A DNA stretch of 64,000 bases from Chroococcidiopsis thermalis PCC 7203 (lineage in GTDB: Bacteria; Cyanobacteriota; Cyanobacteriia; Cyanobacteriales; Chroococcidiopsidaceae). The first letter of the stretch is position 1; the number at the start of each line of letters is the position of its first letter. A program made the translations under genes and the position numbers. The notes beneath the pieces were generated by a model that saw nothing but the letters and a program-made list of their open reading frames with translations, did no database searches and had not been told where the DNA came from. Shown here one piece after another: positions 20,286-27,789 of this stretch. Where the stretch lies: positions 546,336 to 610,335 of the forward strand of contig NC_019695.1 in NCBI RefSeq assembly GCF_000317125.1. Reading direction: 5' to 3'.

Positions 20286-20615
20286 TCATAATATTGCCTG
20301 TAAACGTTGCAGTAGATGCGCTGCTGGCAGTAAATCTTCTATCCTCTCTTCTTCAATTCTTCCTATTAACTGCCCGTTTTTAAAAATTAATAGCGTAGGC
20401 AATGCATGAACTTGATATCGATCGGACAAAGCTGAATTTTGTTCGCTGTCAATTCTGACAATTTGTGGCTTTTGCGGCAAATGAGAGATTGCATCTGCTA
20501 AAACAGCATCTAGCAATCGAGAGGGACCGCAGCCAGGAGCAGAAAATACAGCTAAAACTGGTGATTCTGAGCTAGAAATCAGCTCTTCTAATTTTATGTG
20601 TTGTTCTAGTATCAT
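20286..20615 (-). CDS. Thioredoxin-like protein with a CGPS active site
   Basis: ATG 20615 is preferred to TTG 20648, giving a 109-residue single thioredoxin domain. The fold signatures are present: VLAVFSAPGCGPS active-site strand, VRIDSEQN, and the cis-proline strand HALPTLLIFKNGQ. The active-site motif is C-G-P-S instead of C-G-P-C (Cys29, Ser32), and the usual Trp before it is Gly. A Ser in the second position prevents normal disulfide exchange, so the protein would be a monothiol or trapping-type thioredoxin, or a chaperone-like one. It has no signal peptide. Confidence 0.88.
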   Translation of the reverse strand: MILEQHIKLEELISSSESPVLAVFSAPGCGPSRLLDAVLADAISHLPQKPQIVRIDSEQNSALSDRYQVHALPTLLIFKNGQLIGRIEEERIEDLLPAAHLLQRLQAIL

Positions 20616-20780
20616 AAATAGCTTCTGCTCCGCATTTCTAGCTAACAATTGGTGGCGTAAAATACAAGCTCGCGATCGCCGATCGCAAAACGTAACATTA
20701 TTTTGCTCCGTCTACATGATAGCGATGGTCTCTAATAAATCATCGCCCATAAGATAGATTCGATGCTACCTACTACTGCA

Positions 20781-20804
20781 CGGGCGCACGGCTGTGCGCC
20801 CCTA
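20781..20804. repeat. GC-rich palindrome, family 1
   Basis: GGGCGCACG-GC-TGTGCGCCC lies between the thioredoxin-like and marC genes. It is a near-perfect copy of the element at 1276-1303. Confidence 0.85.
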
Positions 20805-20820
20805 CTCAATACTTACTAAT

Positions 20821-21453
20821 TTAAGAATTATTCAAAGCACTTCTGAGCAAAACAGTAATCCCATTGGCAATATACTGTACGGCTAAAGCTGCTAGTAAGA
20901 CTCCCAAAACCCGCGTGATGACATTCACTCCCGTTTGTCCCAAAATTCGTGCTAAACGGGGCGACAGACAGAGAAAAATATAGGCAGTTAACAGTACAAC
21001 TGCGGCGATCGCTAATACAATAACTAAACCGAGAGTATAGGAGCTAGCCTCATTCACCAAAATCAGTACGCTAGCCAAAGTACCGGGACCAGCAATGAGC
21101 GGAATTGCTAGGGGAAAAACGCTGATATCTTGTCTGAGCTGTGCCTCTTTTTCTTCTGCTTCTGTTTCCCGTTCCCGTTGCGCAAATACCATGTCTACCG
21201 CAATTTTAAATAGTAATACCCCAGCTGCAACCTGAAAAGCTTCAATACTGATGTGTAAGTAACTCAGTAATAGAGAACCTACTAAAGCAAAAGCTAATAC
21301 AATTCCGCCAGCGACTAAAACTGCTTTTCGGGCGATCTTAATTTGCTCGTGAGAAGCACGATTTCCGGCTAATGTGACGAAAATCGGTGCTAAGCCGATG
21401 GGGTCGATGACGACAAATAAAGTCAAAAATGTTCTAATAATGAGGGAAGACAC
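20821..21453 (-). CDS. MarC family integral membrane protein
   Basis: This 210-residue protein starts with GTG and has six hydrophobic segments in the 3+3 pattern of the MarC/UPF0056 family, with the conserved LFVVIDPIGLAPIF near the N-terminus and the VFPLAIPLIAGPGTLASVL motif at the start of the second half. A charged loop (QRERETEAEEKEAQ) separates the halves. The family is common and was once thought to act in multiple antibiotic resistance; its transport substrate is unknown. It is monocistronic here. Confidence 0.93.
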   Translation of the reverse strand: MSSLIIRTFLTLFVVIDPIGLAPIFVTLAGNRASHEQIKIARKAVLVAGGIVLAFALVGSLLLSYLHISIEAFQVAAGVLLFKIAVDMVFAQRERETEAEEKEAQLRQDISVFPLAIPLIAGPGTLASVLILVNEASSYTLGLVIVLAIAAVVLLTAYIFLCLSPRLARILGQTGVNVITRVLGVLLAALAVQYIANGITVLLRSALNNS

Positions 21454-21704
21454 GGTTGATTTAGGATAAAAATCGTTATTTTTTATTCTCTCTTATGAGG
21501 ACTTTTCCCCATTTAACAACTCCAAAAAATGCGATCGCCCTCACACAGAAATTAAGAAAATCTATTGCCCTACGCTCATAGAATCATCATCAGTATCCTA
21601 CCCTTACCTAGTTTGACTCGCCGAGCGTTACTACACAGATAATTTTATTGTGCTAACGTAATAAGTCGCTTTCCTTTGCATTTTCATGGTTTGCTCTCTC
21701 ATCC

Positions 21705-22625
21705 ATGCCGATATCTGCTAACATCCAAAGCATCTATACAGATGGAGCCTGTACGGGCAATCCCGGTCCCGGTGGCTGGGCTGCTGTTGTCTATTTTACT
21801 GATGGTTCACTGCACGAAATCGGTGGTAGTGCCGCTCAAACGACTAACAACCGGATGGAAATGCAAGCGGCGATCGCAGCCCTTCAGCTCATTGCAGAAT
21901 CCAGCCATCTATCCGCCGTTACTATCCATACAGACAGCGAATACTTAATCAACGGTGTCACCAAGTGGGTCAAAGGATGGAAAAAGAAAGGCTGGAAAAC
22001 TGCCCAAGGCAAACCCGTCCTCAACCAAGACCTGTGGGAAACGCTAGATCGACTCAATCATCCGTCTATAGAGTGGCGACACGTTCGCGGTCATGCTGGT
22101 ATCATCGGCAACGAGCGCTGTGACGCGATCGCCCGTGCTTTCGCTAGTGGGAAACCACCTCATTTGCAGCAGCAATCCGCCTCCAACTCCAAAGCTACCG
22201 ACGCTCCAAATTTTCTCGCCCCTGTATCAGAAGTAGCTGATTTTTCCAGCAACGATCTGATAATTGACAAGTCAAATACAAATAGCCACCTTGCCTCAAA
22301 CACTTCTATGATCGATTCGTCTACTCCTTCCTCTATCAGCAACGAAGAATTACCCCGCGAAGTCAGGGTGGCTCAACTCCGCAATCTATTAGAAACACTG
22401 CGGAGTGCCGATGAAATTGCCACTAAAGGCTATCTTATTACCAGTTCCGAACTAGCAGATTTGATGGATGTCCACGCTAGCGCCGTCACCAGCCGAGGTG
22501 AAGAATGGCGTTGGCGCAACTGGATTGTCTCTCGCGTGCGACGAGAAGGCAACCAAATTCTTTGGGAATTAGAACGCGCCGATGCAATTAATCCTGATGA
22601 TAACTCCGACCACGCCACTGAGTAG
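21705..22625 (+). CDS. rnhA: Ribonuclease HI with C-terminal extension
   Basis: Residues 1-150 are a complete RNase H fold: IYTDGACTGNPGPGGWA with the first Asp, NNRMEMQAAI with Glu, IHTDSEYLINGV with the second Asp, and WRHVRGHAGIIGNERCD with His and the last Asp. The enzyme removes RNA from RNA-DNA hybrids. A Ser/Asn-rich linker (about 155-215) leads to an extra domain (about 215-300) with helix-rich sequence and WRWRNWIVSRVRREGN, which looks like a small nucleic-acid-binding or winged-helix module. The total of 306 residues is about twice the usual RNase HI. The 3' end overlaps the convergent cruG gene by 38 bases. Confidence 0.93.
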   Translation: MPISANIQSIYTDGACTGNPGPGGWAAVVYFTDGSLHEIGGSAAQTTNNRMEMQAAIAALQLIAESSHLSAVTIHTDSEYLINGVTKWVKGWKKKGWKTAQGKPVLNQDLWETLDRLNHPSIEWRHVRGHAGIIGNERCDAIARAFASGKPPHLQQQSASNSKATDAPNFLAPVSEVADFSSNDLIIDKSNTNSHLASNTSMIDSSTPSSISNEELPREVRVAQLRNLLETLRSADEIATKGYLITSSELADLMDVHASAVTSRGEEWRWRNWIVSRVRREGNQILWELERADAINPDDNSDHATE

Positions 22626-23805
22626 GAGTGCGAAACGCCGAGAGGAAAATTCTCAACACCGCTAGCGGATCGGCTAAGGGAGACAGCCAAAATAACCAAC
22701 CTCCCTTAGCTTGGCTGCGATCGTAGGAAGGGGCGATCGCAAACAAGAGGGCGAAGCGGATCGCCAGTAGGAAAGCATTGAGTCCCAATAAGAGGGAGGG
22801 AGTCGGTAGGGGTGCATAGCCGTGCGCCCGTACTAGGAAGTCGGGAATCGGGAGTAGGAAATAGCTCGATAGAACTAGCAAAGGCAGGGCTTGCACTGAA
22901 AACAGCAGCCACAGATCGCACCAGAGTTGAGCGGCGGGGGAAGCATCTTTAAGATCGAGCGATCGCCCCCACTCTTGCCAAGTTTCCCTGGCTCCCTCAT
23001 ACATGCGGACTTTGAATACCTTGGCTCCATCGAGAAACCCTACCTTGAAGCCGCTAGCAGCAATATTTCTGGCTAAGGTAACATCATCGCAAAAAGAATT
23101 TCTCGCACTCGTATAGCCGCCTACAGTTGCCAGCACAGAACGACGACATAAAAAACATTGCCCGTTCGCCATCACTCGTTCTGCTACCTGAGCATCCACA
23201 CCAGCAGAATCGAAGCGATATAACAGCGTCATTAACAATGCTGGTTGCAACCAACTTTCGCCGGGATACTTCAGAATGAACTGAGGCGAGAGTGACACCA
23301 GATCGTAACCCTCAGTTTCCGCTGTTTGGACTAAACTCGCAACTAAACCTGGTTGCGGTTGAGTATCTGCATCTACGCCCAAAAACCACTTGCTCTGTTC
23401 TGAAGTCTGCAAAAAACCGTTGTGTAACGCCCAAGGTCTACCCACCCAGTTTGGAGGGAGGGGGTCATCGGTCATCAGCTGAAATCGAGGGTCTTGCTGT
23501 TGGGCGGCTTTAACTAATTCCCGCGTCCCATCCTGAGAGTTACTATCGACGATCGCAATTTCTCGGACTTCGTAACTTTGCCGACTCAATCCTGCCAAAC
23601 AGGGATTAATCCGTTCCGCTTCATTCAGCGTCGGCACGACTACACTGACGCTACCGAGCATATCTGGTGTAGGAGTGCGGGGGATCAGGGGAGGATGGCG
23701 ACTGGGACCTTTCAGCAGGCGTGATAGTAAAATTGCCGCTGCTGGCACTTGCAGCAGCAACAGACCGAGAAATATTCCGTTGATTAAGTTCGACCAGTCA
23801 GCCAC
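22588..23805 (-). CDS. cruG: Carotenoid 2'-O-glycosyltransferase
   Basis: This 405-residue family-2 glycosyltransferase starts with GTG. It has an N-terminal membrane helix (about 10-28), a nucleotide-sugar binding fold (VSVVVPTLNEAERI, AIVDSNSQDGTRE, LGVDADTQP, and the later ARNSFCDDVTLA acidic region) and two or three C-terminal helices. It directly follows cruF (73-base gap), the usual pairing in cyanobacteria, where CruG glycosylates the 2'-hydroxyl to make myxoxanthophyll. The segment LVRAHGYAPLPTP, between C-terminal helices, is encoded by a family-1 palindromic repeat sitting in frame (22806-22832). Confidence 0.9.
   Translation of the reverse strand: MADWSNLINGIFLGLLLLQVPAAAILLSRLLKGPSRHPPLIPRTPTPDMLGSVSVVVPTLNEAERINPCLAGLSRQSYEVREIAIVDSNSQDGTRELVKAAQQQDPRFQLMTDDPLPPNWVGRPWALHNGFLQTSEQSKWFLGVDADTQPQPGLVASLVQTAETEGYDLVSLSPQFILKYPGESWLQPALLMTLLYRFDSAGVDAQVAERVMANGQCFLCRRSVLATVGGYTSARNSFCDDVTLARNIAASGFKVGFLDGAKVFKVRMYEGARETWQEWGRSLDLKDASPAAQLWCDLWLLFSVQALPLLVLSSYFLLPIPDFLVRAHGYAPLPTPSLLLGLNAFLLAIRFALLFAIAPSYDRSQAKGGWLFWLSPLADPLAVLRIFLSAFRTPTQWRGRSYHQD
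22806..22832 (-). repeat. GC-rich palindrome, family 1, in frame within cruG
   Basis: GTACGGGCGCACG and TGCACCCCTAC in the coding strand are the arms of the same palindrome found between genes at 1276 and 57416. Here it encodes VRAHGYAPLP in a loop between membrane helices. Confidence 0.85.
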
Positions 23806-23878
23806 AGGATAAATTGCTCTCCAGATTGTCCAGCGAATAGCTATTCACGATAAATATTTAGCTAGTAGCCAGTTGTTT

Positions 23879-24796
23879 CTACTTCAGTGCCACTTCTACA
23901 GGAGCGACACTCATACCGTGGGTCTCTTCCATTGCAGGTTTTGTTACATTTGGTTGCGCCATCCACCATAGTAGTAGGGCGGGTATGACTCCAAAAATGA
24001 TGCTTAAGGACACAGGTAGCCAGTATCCCCCTGCTAAGCTAATCCCTGCTGCGAAGGCAACATTACTAAGGTATACCACCAAAGGAATGTTCAATTGCGA
24101 TCGCTTGAGTTGCAGCGACACTTTGCCCCACAGAAAGGCAGCGACTGCCATAAATAGGGCGCTCGTACCGAACCAACCAGCATAGTTTTGATACGGCGTG
24201 CCAAAGAAAGCCCCTGGTTGATGCCAATACCAGAAAGGGAAGCTCGTCTGACTCATGGCTGGTTCGAGGGCAAAATCCCATGAGGTAAATAGCATTGCGC
24301 CTAACAGCACAGCTCCCACATGACGCAGCCACATCGGTTTTACTGTTTGTAGGGCTACCCGCGCGATCAGGTAAGCCGACAGCCCCATATAGAACCAAGA
24401 TAAGGGAATGGTAAATGGCACTAACCCAGCAATTTTATAACCCAAGCCACTCAAGTAGCTGTAGTCTCCAAAGGGAAAGCCCGTACCCGTTCCCAGTAAT
24501 TCACTGCTTAAAGAAATACACACTGCTGGCAGCATAAACGTCAACCACAGTTTTATTCCTAGCGTTCGATAGGCATAAATGGAGACGGCAATTAATCCAA
24601 ACAGGATATCGATCACTCCACCCCCTGCCATCGATCGCTCTACGCTCCACTGGAAAACGTTTTGTCCTGAAGCGGCGATCGCGCTTAAAATCGCTTCAGC
24701 ATGAGGCACGACTAGCAATAATCCTGCTAGTCCAAAGGCTTTTGATGCAATATGACCAATTAAGCAGATGCGTTCAGCTCTAACAAGTTGGTTCAT
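23879..24796 (-). CDS. cruF: Carotenoid 1',2'-hydratase (CruF family)
   Basis: This 305-residue polytopic membrane protein has about eight hydrophobic helices. The conserved family segments ELLGTGTGFPFGDYSYLSGLG and WDFALEPAMS are present, which carry the acidic residues typical of the bacterioruberin/CruF hydratase family (DUF422). CruF adds water across the 1',2' double bond of the psi end of gamma-carotene-type intermediates, ahead of CruG glycosylation in myxoxanthophyll synthesis. The pair cruF-cruG is probably one transcript. Its upstream region has three 15-bp direct repeats. Confidence 0.9.
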   Translation of the reverse strand: MNQLVRAERICLIGHIASKAFGLAGLLLVVPHAEAILSAIAASGQNVFQWSVERSMAGGGVIDILFGLIAVSIYAYRTLGIKLWLTFMLPAVCISLSSELLGTGTGFPFGDYSYLSGLGYKIAGLVPFTIPLSWFYMGLSAYLIARVALQTVKPMWLRHVGAVLLGAMLFTSWDFALEPAMSQTSFPFWYWHQPGAFFGTPYQNYAGWFGTSALFMAVAAFLWGKVSLQLKRSQLNIPLVVYLSNVAFAAGISLAGGYWLPVSLSIIFGVIPALLLWWMAQPNVTKPAMEETHGMSVAPVEVALK

Positions 24797-25181
24797 GAGA
24801 ATTCCTTAATTCAACGGGACGCTGGGAGAGGTTTTTCTGACACAGTTCGGCAAGTCACAATTTGGCAAGTCACAATTTGGTCAGTCATAATCGGGAGCAA
24901 TCGTAGGTACTGTTGCCCATAGCTCTAACTGTACTTTTGGGCTACACTTCTGGACTAGGCTTCTATATAGGCGCGAGTGGTTTTGCCACTGCCAGGTGAT
25001 GATGTAGAAACAACAGATTTTGTTCTTGCACTGTAATCTTTGCTATTTGTCAATCAAATCTTATTAATTTTTGTAAATCATACCAAAAATTTGCTCGCTT
25101 GCATCACAATACCAGTAAAGATCGATCGCCCATAGCAGGAAACTAGGTGAGAAAATATATATCTGAGTAATTTTCCCTAAA
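24797..25181. other. Divergent intergenic region upstream of cruF
   Basis: No gene is seen. Near cruF there is a tandem direct repeat (24849-24891). The remainder is AT-rich with a HIP1-like site near 25124. A promoter for each of the divergent genes is expected here but I cannot place the boxes. Confidence 0.5.
24849..24891. repeat. Three tandem 15-bp direct repeats (GGCAAGTCACAATTT)
   Basis: Units lie at 24849-24863 and 24864-24878 (identical) with a third degraded unit at 24879-24891 (GGTCAGTCATAAT). They sit 53 bases upstream of the cruF start codon, where a regulator-binding array would be plausible. Confidence 0.85.
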
Positions 25182-25664
25182 ATGAGACGTAATTCGATCG
25201 CAATTAAAAAGTTTCCCTGGATTTCTCTAGCTTTGCTGCTAGCCACTTATGGTATTATCGGTTGGCAGCTATCTGCGCTCGAAAGTCACTGGATATTATG
25301 GATACTCGCTGCTGTAGCAACTGTGCTACTAGCTGTTGCTGTGTCCTCCCCGTGGTCGAAAGTCAGAGACGGCTTTGCGAGTTGTTTTAAATCTGATAGC
25401 AAGGCTTTTTTAGTTGCTGTTGCGATCGCTTTTTTTAGCGTTGTCATCATTACCTGGCTGCATATTTTCGTTCATATCCTTGTCGTTTTGTCTGCGAGTA
25501 TGCTAGTTAGGTTAGACGTTCAAGCCACGCGCTGGAGCAGTCGTCAGAGTTTTTGGTTGATTGCGATCGCTTCTCTGGTTAGCTTAGCACTGGGAGCGTT
25601 CGTGCATATAGGGGTTGAGCCACATTTGACAGTTATCAGTTATCAGTTGTCAGATATCAGTTGA
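25182..25664 (+). CDS. Hypothetical integral membrane protein, four helices
   Basis: This 160-residue protein has four clear hydrophobic segments (about 12-30, 35-54, 74-105 and 120-142) separated by short basic loops. I do not recognise the family; similar small membrane proteins are common and unnamed in cyanobacteria. The last ten residues (VISYQLSDIS) are encoded by the TTATCAG heptamer repeat that follows, so the original stop has been displaced or the C-terminus recently extended. It is not linked to neighbouring genes by operon structure. Confidence 0.75.
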   Translation: MRRNSIAIKKFPWISLALLLATYGIIGWQLSALESHWILWILAAVATVLLAVAVSSPWSKVRDGFASCFKSDSKAFLVAVAIAFFSVVIITWLHIFVHILVVLSASMLVRLDVQATRWSSRQSFWLIAIASLVSLALGAFVHIGVEPHLTVISYQLSDIS

Positions 25665-25748
25665 TAGTTGACAGTTATTCAGTTATCAGTTTCTGTTGCA
25701 GCATTTTGAACGCGATCTCTTTGTTAATTACCTTGAGCAAAATAGAAC

Positions 25749-25786
25749 AAATGCTATCCTAGCTTTGAAATGCTATCCTAGCTTTG
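25749..25786. repeat. Perfect 19-bp tandem duplication
   Basis: AAATGCTATCCTAGCTTTG occurs twice, end to end (25749-25767 and 25768-25786). The second copy contains the hicA stop codon and the last codons, so the first copy is a duplicate of the gene end. Confidence 0.92.
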
Positions 25787-26017
25787 ATTGTATGTCCTCA
25801 AAAACTCTTCGCGGGAAATACCGATTTGAGTACAGATAGCTCTCAAAGTACCGCTTTTAATTTGTGGCTGGTTTGGCATCACAAGTGGCGTTTGAGTTCC
25901 ATCTGAATTATTTCTCGTCATGACAATATGTTCTCGTTCGCGAACTATACGAAAACCCAGTAATTCAAAAGCTCTAATTACTCGTCTTTTAGGAGCATCT
26001 ACTGGGAATTTTGCCAT
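25778..26017 (-). CDS. hicA: HicA-type mRNA interferase toxin
   Basis: This 79-residue protein has the YcfA/HicA double-stranded-RNA-binding-like fold. It carries RRVIRAFELLGFRIVREREHIVM with the catalytic histidine, and then LVMPNQPQIKSGTLRAICTQIGISREEF. HicA degrades mRNA when not bound by HicB. Its ATG shares one base with the stop of hicB (TAATG), so translation is coupled. The antitoxin gene comes first, the reverse of the classic hicAB order but common for this family. Confidence 0.92.
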   Translation of the reverse strand: MAKFPVDAPKRRVIRAFELLGFRIVREREHIVMTRNNSDGTQTPLVMPNQPQIKSGTLRAICTQIGISREEFLRTYNQS

Positions 26018-26241
26018 TAAACAGCAACCTCTGCCTCAGTAACAAAAATTTCTACAGGAGCATCGTCTAGCATTGTCTCGCCAAAAATTTCAATATAACA
26101 AGTAATAGCTGACTTCACATCTGCTAAAGCTTCTTCATAAGTCTCTCCTTGTCCAACAATTGCACCTACAATCCCGATAGGATAGGCAACATATCCGTCA
26201 GAATGTTTTTCAATGACGATTTTAAACTGTTTTGCTGTCAT
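26017..26241 (-). CDS. hicB: HicB-type antitoxin
   Basis: This 74-residue protein is a minimal HicB with the partial RNase H-like fold: FKIVIEKHSDGYVAYPIG, then GQGETYEEALADVKSAI. It has no added DNA-binding domain, unlike longer HicB proteins, so autoregulation may rely on another route. It would bind and neutralise the HicA toxin encoded directly downstream. It is 21 bases downstream of the methyltransferase gene on the same strand. Confidence 0.92.
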   Translation of the reverse strand: MTAKQFKIVIEKHSDGYVAYPIGIVGAIVGQGETYEEALADVKSAITCYIEIFGETMLDDAPVEIFVTEAEVAV

Positions 26242-26262
26242 CTGTTTAGTGTTTCCCTACTG

Positions 26263-26940
26263 CTATAATTTTTCCCAAACTATTGAATAACGCCAAAATA
26301 AGTGTACTTTAACATTTGCTCCCGTTAGCGAATTTTTATAAATATATTGTACTTGCGATCGCGTCAAATATTTATCTGTACGAAGATGTTCTTTCCAGAC
26401 TGTTCTAGCTTCTATTGTTGGTTTATTGTTTCTGTTTTTGAAGGCATGAAATATCCAGTTTAGCGGAATGGCGATTGAATCGTTTAAAATGCCTTGTATG
26501 CTTTCATTGTCTAATAAATCTATAACAACTAACTTTCCACCAGATGTCAACGCTATCTTCAGCTTGGGTAGTAATCTTTCTATAGGCAAATGATGAAAGG
26601 TTGCAATGGAAACAATTGCATCAAATTGCTTAGCTGGAAACTCCCATGTCAAAATATCAGCTACCTGAAAATCTATATTTGCGTAATCTTGAGATTGCTG
26701 TTTTGCAATTTCTATCATTTTAGGAGATAGATCGATAGCAGTAACTCTATCAGCACGTTGAGCTAAAAGGCGAGATAAATTACCAGTACCGCAGCCAATT
26801 TCAAGAATATTGTCACAATGCGATGCTAATTGTTTTAACAAAAATCGGTGATAGTGGCTATTGTGATTCCACATTGGCTGCTCAAGCAACGCAATTCGGT
26901 CAAAGTCTTTCTGAATCTTTTGATTCATGGCTTCACTCAT
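26263..26940 (-). CDS. Class I SAM-dependent methyltransferase
   Basis: This 225-residue cytoplasmic protein has the Rossmann-like SAM-binding fold: ILEIGCGTGNLSRLLA (motif I), VTAIDLSPKMIEIA (acidic end of strand 2), FDAIVSIATFHHLP and GGKLVVIDLLD. An HHLP motif after strand 4 is typical of UbiE-like small-molecule methyltransferases. An alternative start at MNQKIQ (26928) is possible. It is followed by bioD on the same strand upstream (41-base gap), so a BioC-like role is conceivable, but the sequence does not show BioC signatures beyond the general fold. Confidence 0.88.
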   Translation of the reverse strand: MSEAMNQKIQKDFDRIALLEQPMWNHNSHYHRFLLKQLASHCDNILEIGCGTGNLSRLLAQRADRVTAIDLSPKMIEIAKQQSQDYANIDFQVADILTWEFPAKQFDAIVSIATFHHLPIERLLPKLKIALTSGGKLVVIDLLDNESIQGILNDSIAIPLNWIFHAFKNRNNKPTIEARTVWKEHLRTDKYLTRSQVQYIYKNSLTGANVKVHLFWRYSIVWEKL

Positions 26941-26981
26941 ACTTCTTACCTAGATTTGAGCAGTAAAATCCGAATTGCCAA

Positions 26982-27674
26982 CTACCAATTACCCATTACC
27001 ACAGGCATCAATCTTTCTAACTCCAAATCTGAGGCAATTTGAGCTAATTTATCTAAATCTTTCGGCTCTTCTAAATAAGGTAAACAACCCAATATAGGAA
27101 TATTTGTCAGAGATTGAATTAAATCAGTTGGTGTCAATTCAGCAATTTCTGTCTCAGAACGCGGCTGGGTACAATTAAGCACGATGCCGCGCAAATCGAT
27201 CCGAGATAACTTTGCTAGAGCAACATTTGCCACAGATTGAGCGATCGCCCCTAATTTTACCGGAACTACTAGCACCGTTGGCAAGCGCCAGGAAGCAGCT
27301 AAATCGGCAACAGTTAGCTCCTGGGTTACAGGCGTACCCAAACCGCCTAACGCCTCAACAATCACCCAATCTTTTCTTGCTTGCAGACTTTGTAAGGCTT
27401 GCCAAACAACACCTAAATCGATATCTCTCCCTTCTTTCGCAGCGGCTACAGGTGGGGCGAGGGGTGCGTCAAAATAGAGCGGGGCAATTTCTTGGGGAGA
27501 TTGGTCGAGGGAGAATAGACTAGTATACAACTCGCGATCGCCCACTCCTGCTTGCATCAACTTCATCATACCCACAGCACGCTGAGGTTGATATTTCTGC
27601 CCGTAGGCGGTCAAAGCCGTAGTCAGAACTGTTTTGCCAACTTCCGTATCAGTTCCCGCGATCAGAATTACCAT
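26982..27674 (-). CDS. bioD: Dethiobiotin synthetase
   Basis: This 230-residue protein has the P-loop ([15 protein letters not shown]), the [10 protein letters not shown] lysine region and the [10 protein letters not shown] acidic segment of BioD. It uses ATP and CO2 to close the ureido ring of dethiobiotin from 7,8-diaminopelargonate. The last residues (MGNW) and the stop run into a TTGGTAA heptamer tract. No other biotin gene is in the window; the adjacent methyltransferase is a possible but unproven partner. Confidence 0.93.
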   Translation of the reverse strand: MVILIAGTDTEVGKTVLTTALTAYGQKYQPQRAVGMMKLMQAGVGDRELYTSLFSLDQSPQEIAPLYFDAPLAPPVAAAKEGRDIDLGVVWQALQSLQARKDWVIVEALGGLGTPVTQELTVADLAASWRLPTVLVVPVKLGAIAQSVANVALAKLSRIDLRGIVLNCTQPRSETEIAELTPTDLIQSLTNIPILGCLPYLEEPKDLDKLAQIASDLELERLMPVVMGNW

Positions 27675-27788
27675 TTTAGATTTTAGATTTTAGATTTTGG
27701 ATTGTAGAGACATTTCGTGTAACATCTTTACATTCCTACGTTACCAGGCTCAGAACTTTTAACTTTTAACTTTTGACTTTTGACTTTG
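27672..27788. repeat. Heptamer repeats (TTTTAGA and CTTTTAA/CTTTTGA types)
   Basis: The spacer between bioD and the Ser/Thr kinase contains four TTTTAGA heptamers (27672-27699) and about six CTTTTAA or CTTTTGA units (27746-27787). Confidence 0.8.
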
Positions 27789-27789
27789 C

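Noticed and set aside
26263-26940. Methyltransferase next to bioD as BioC
   Set aside because: The sequence shows only the general class I fold and a UbiE-like HHLP motif; linkage alone is not enough to name it.
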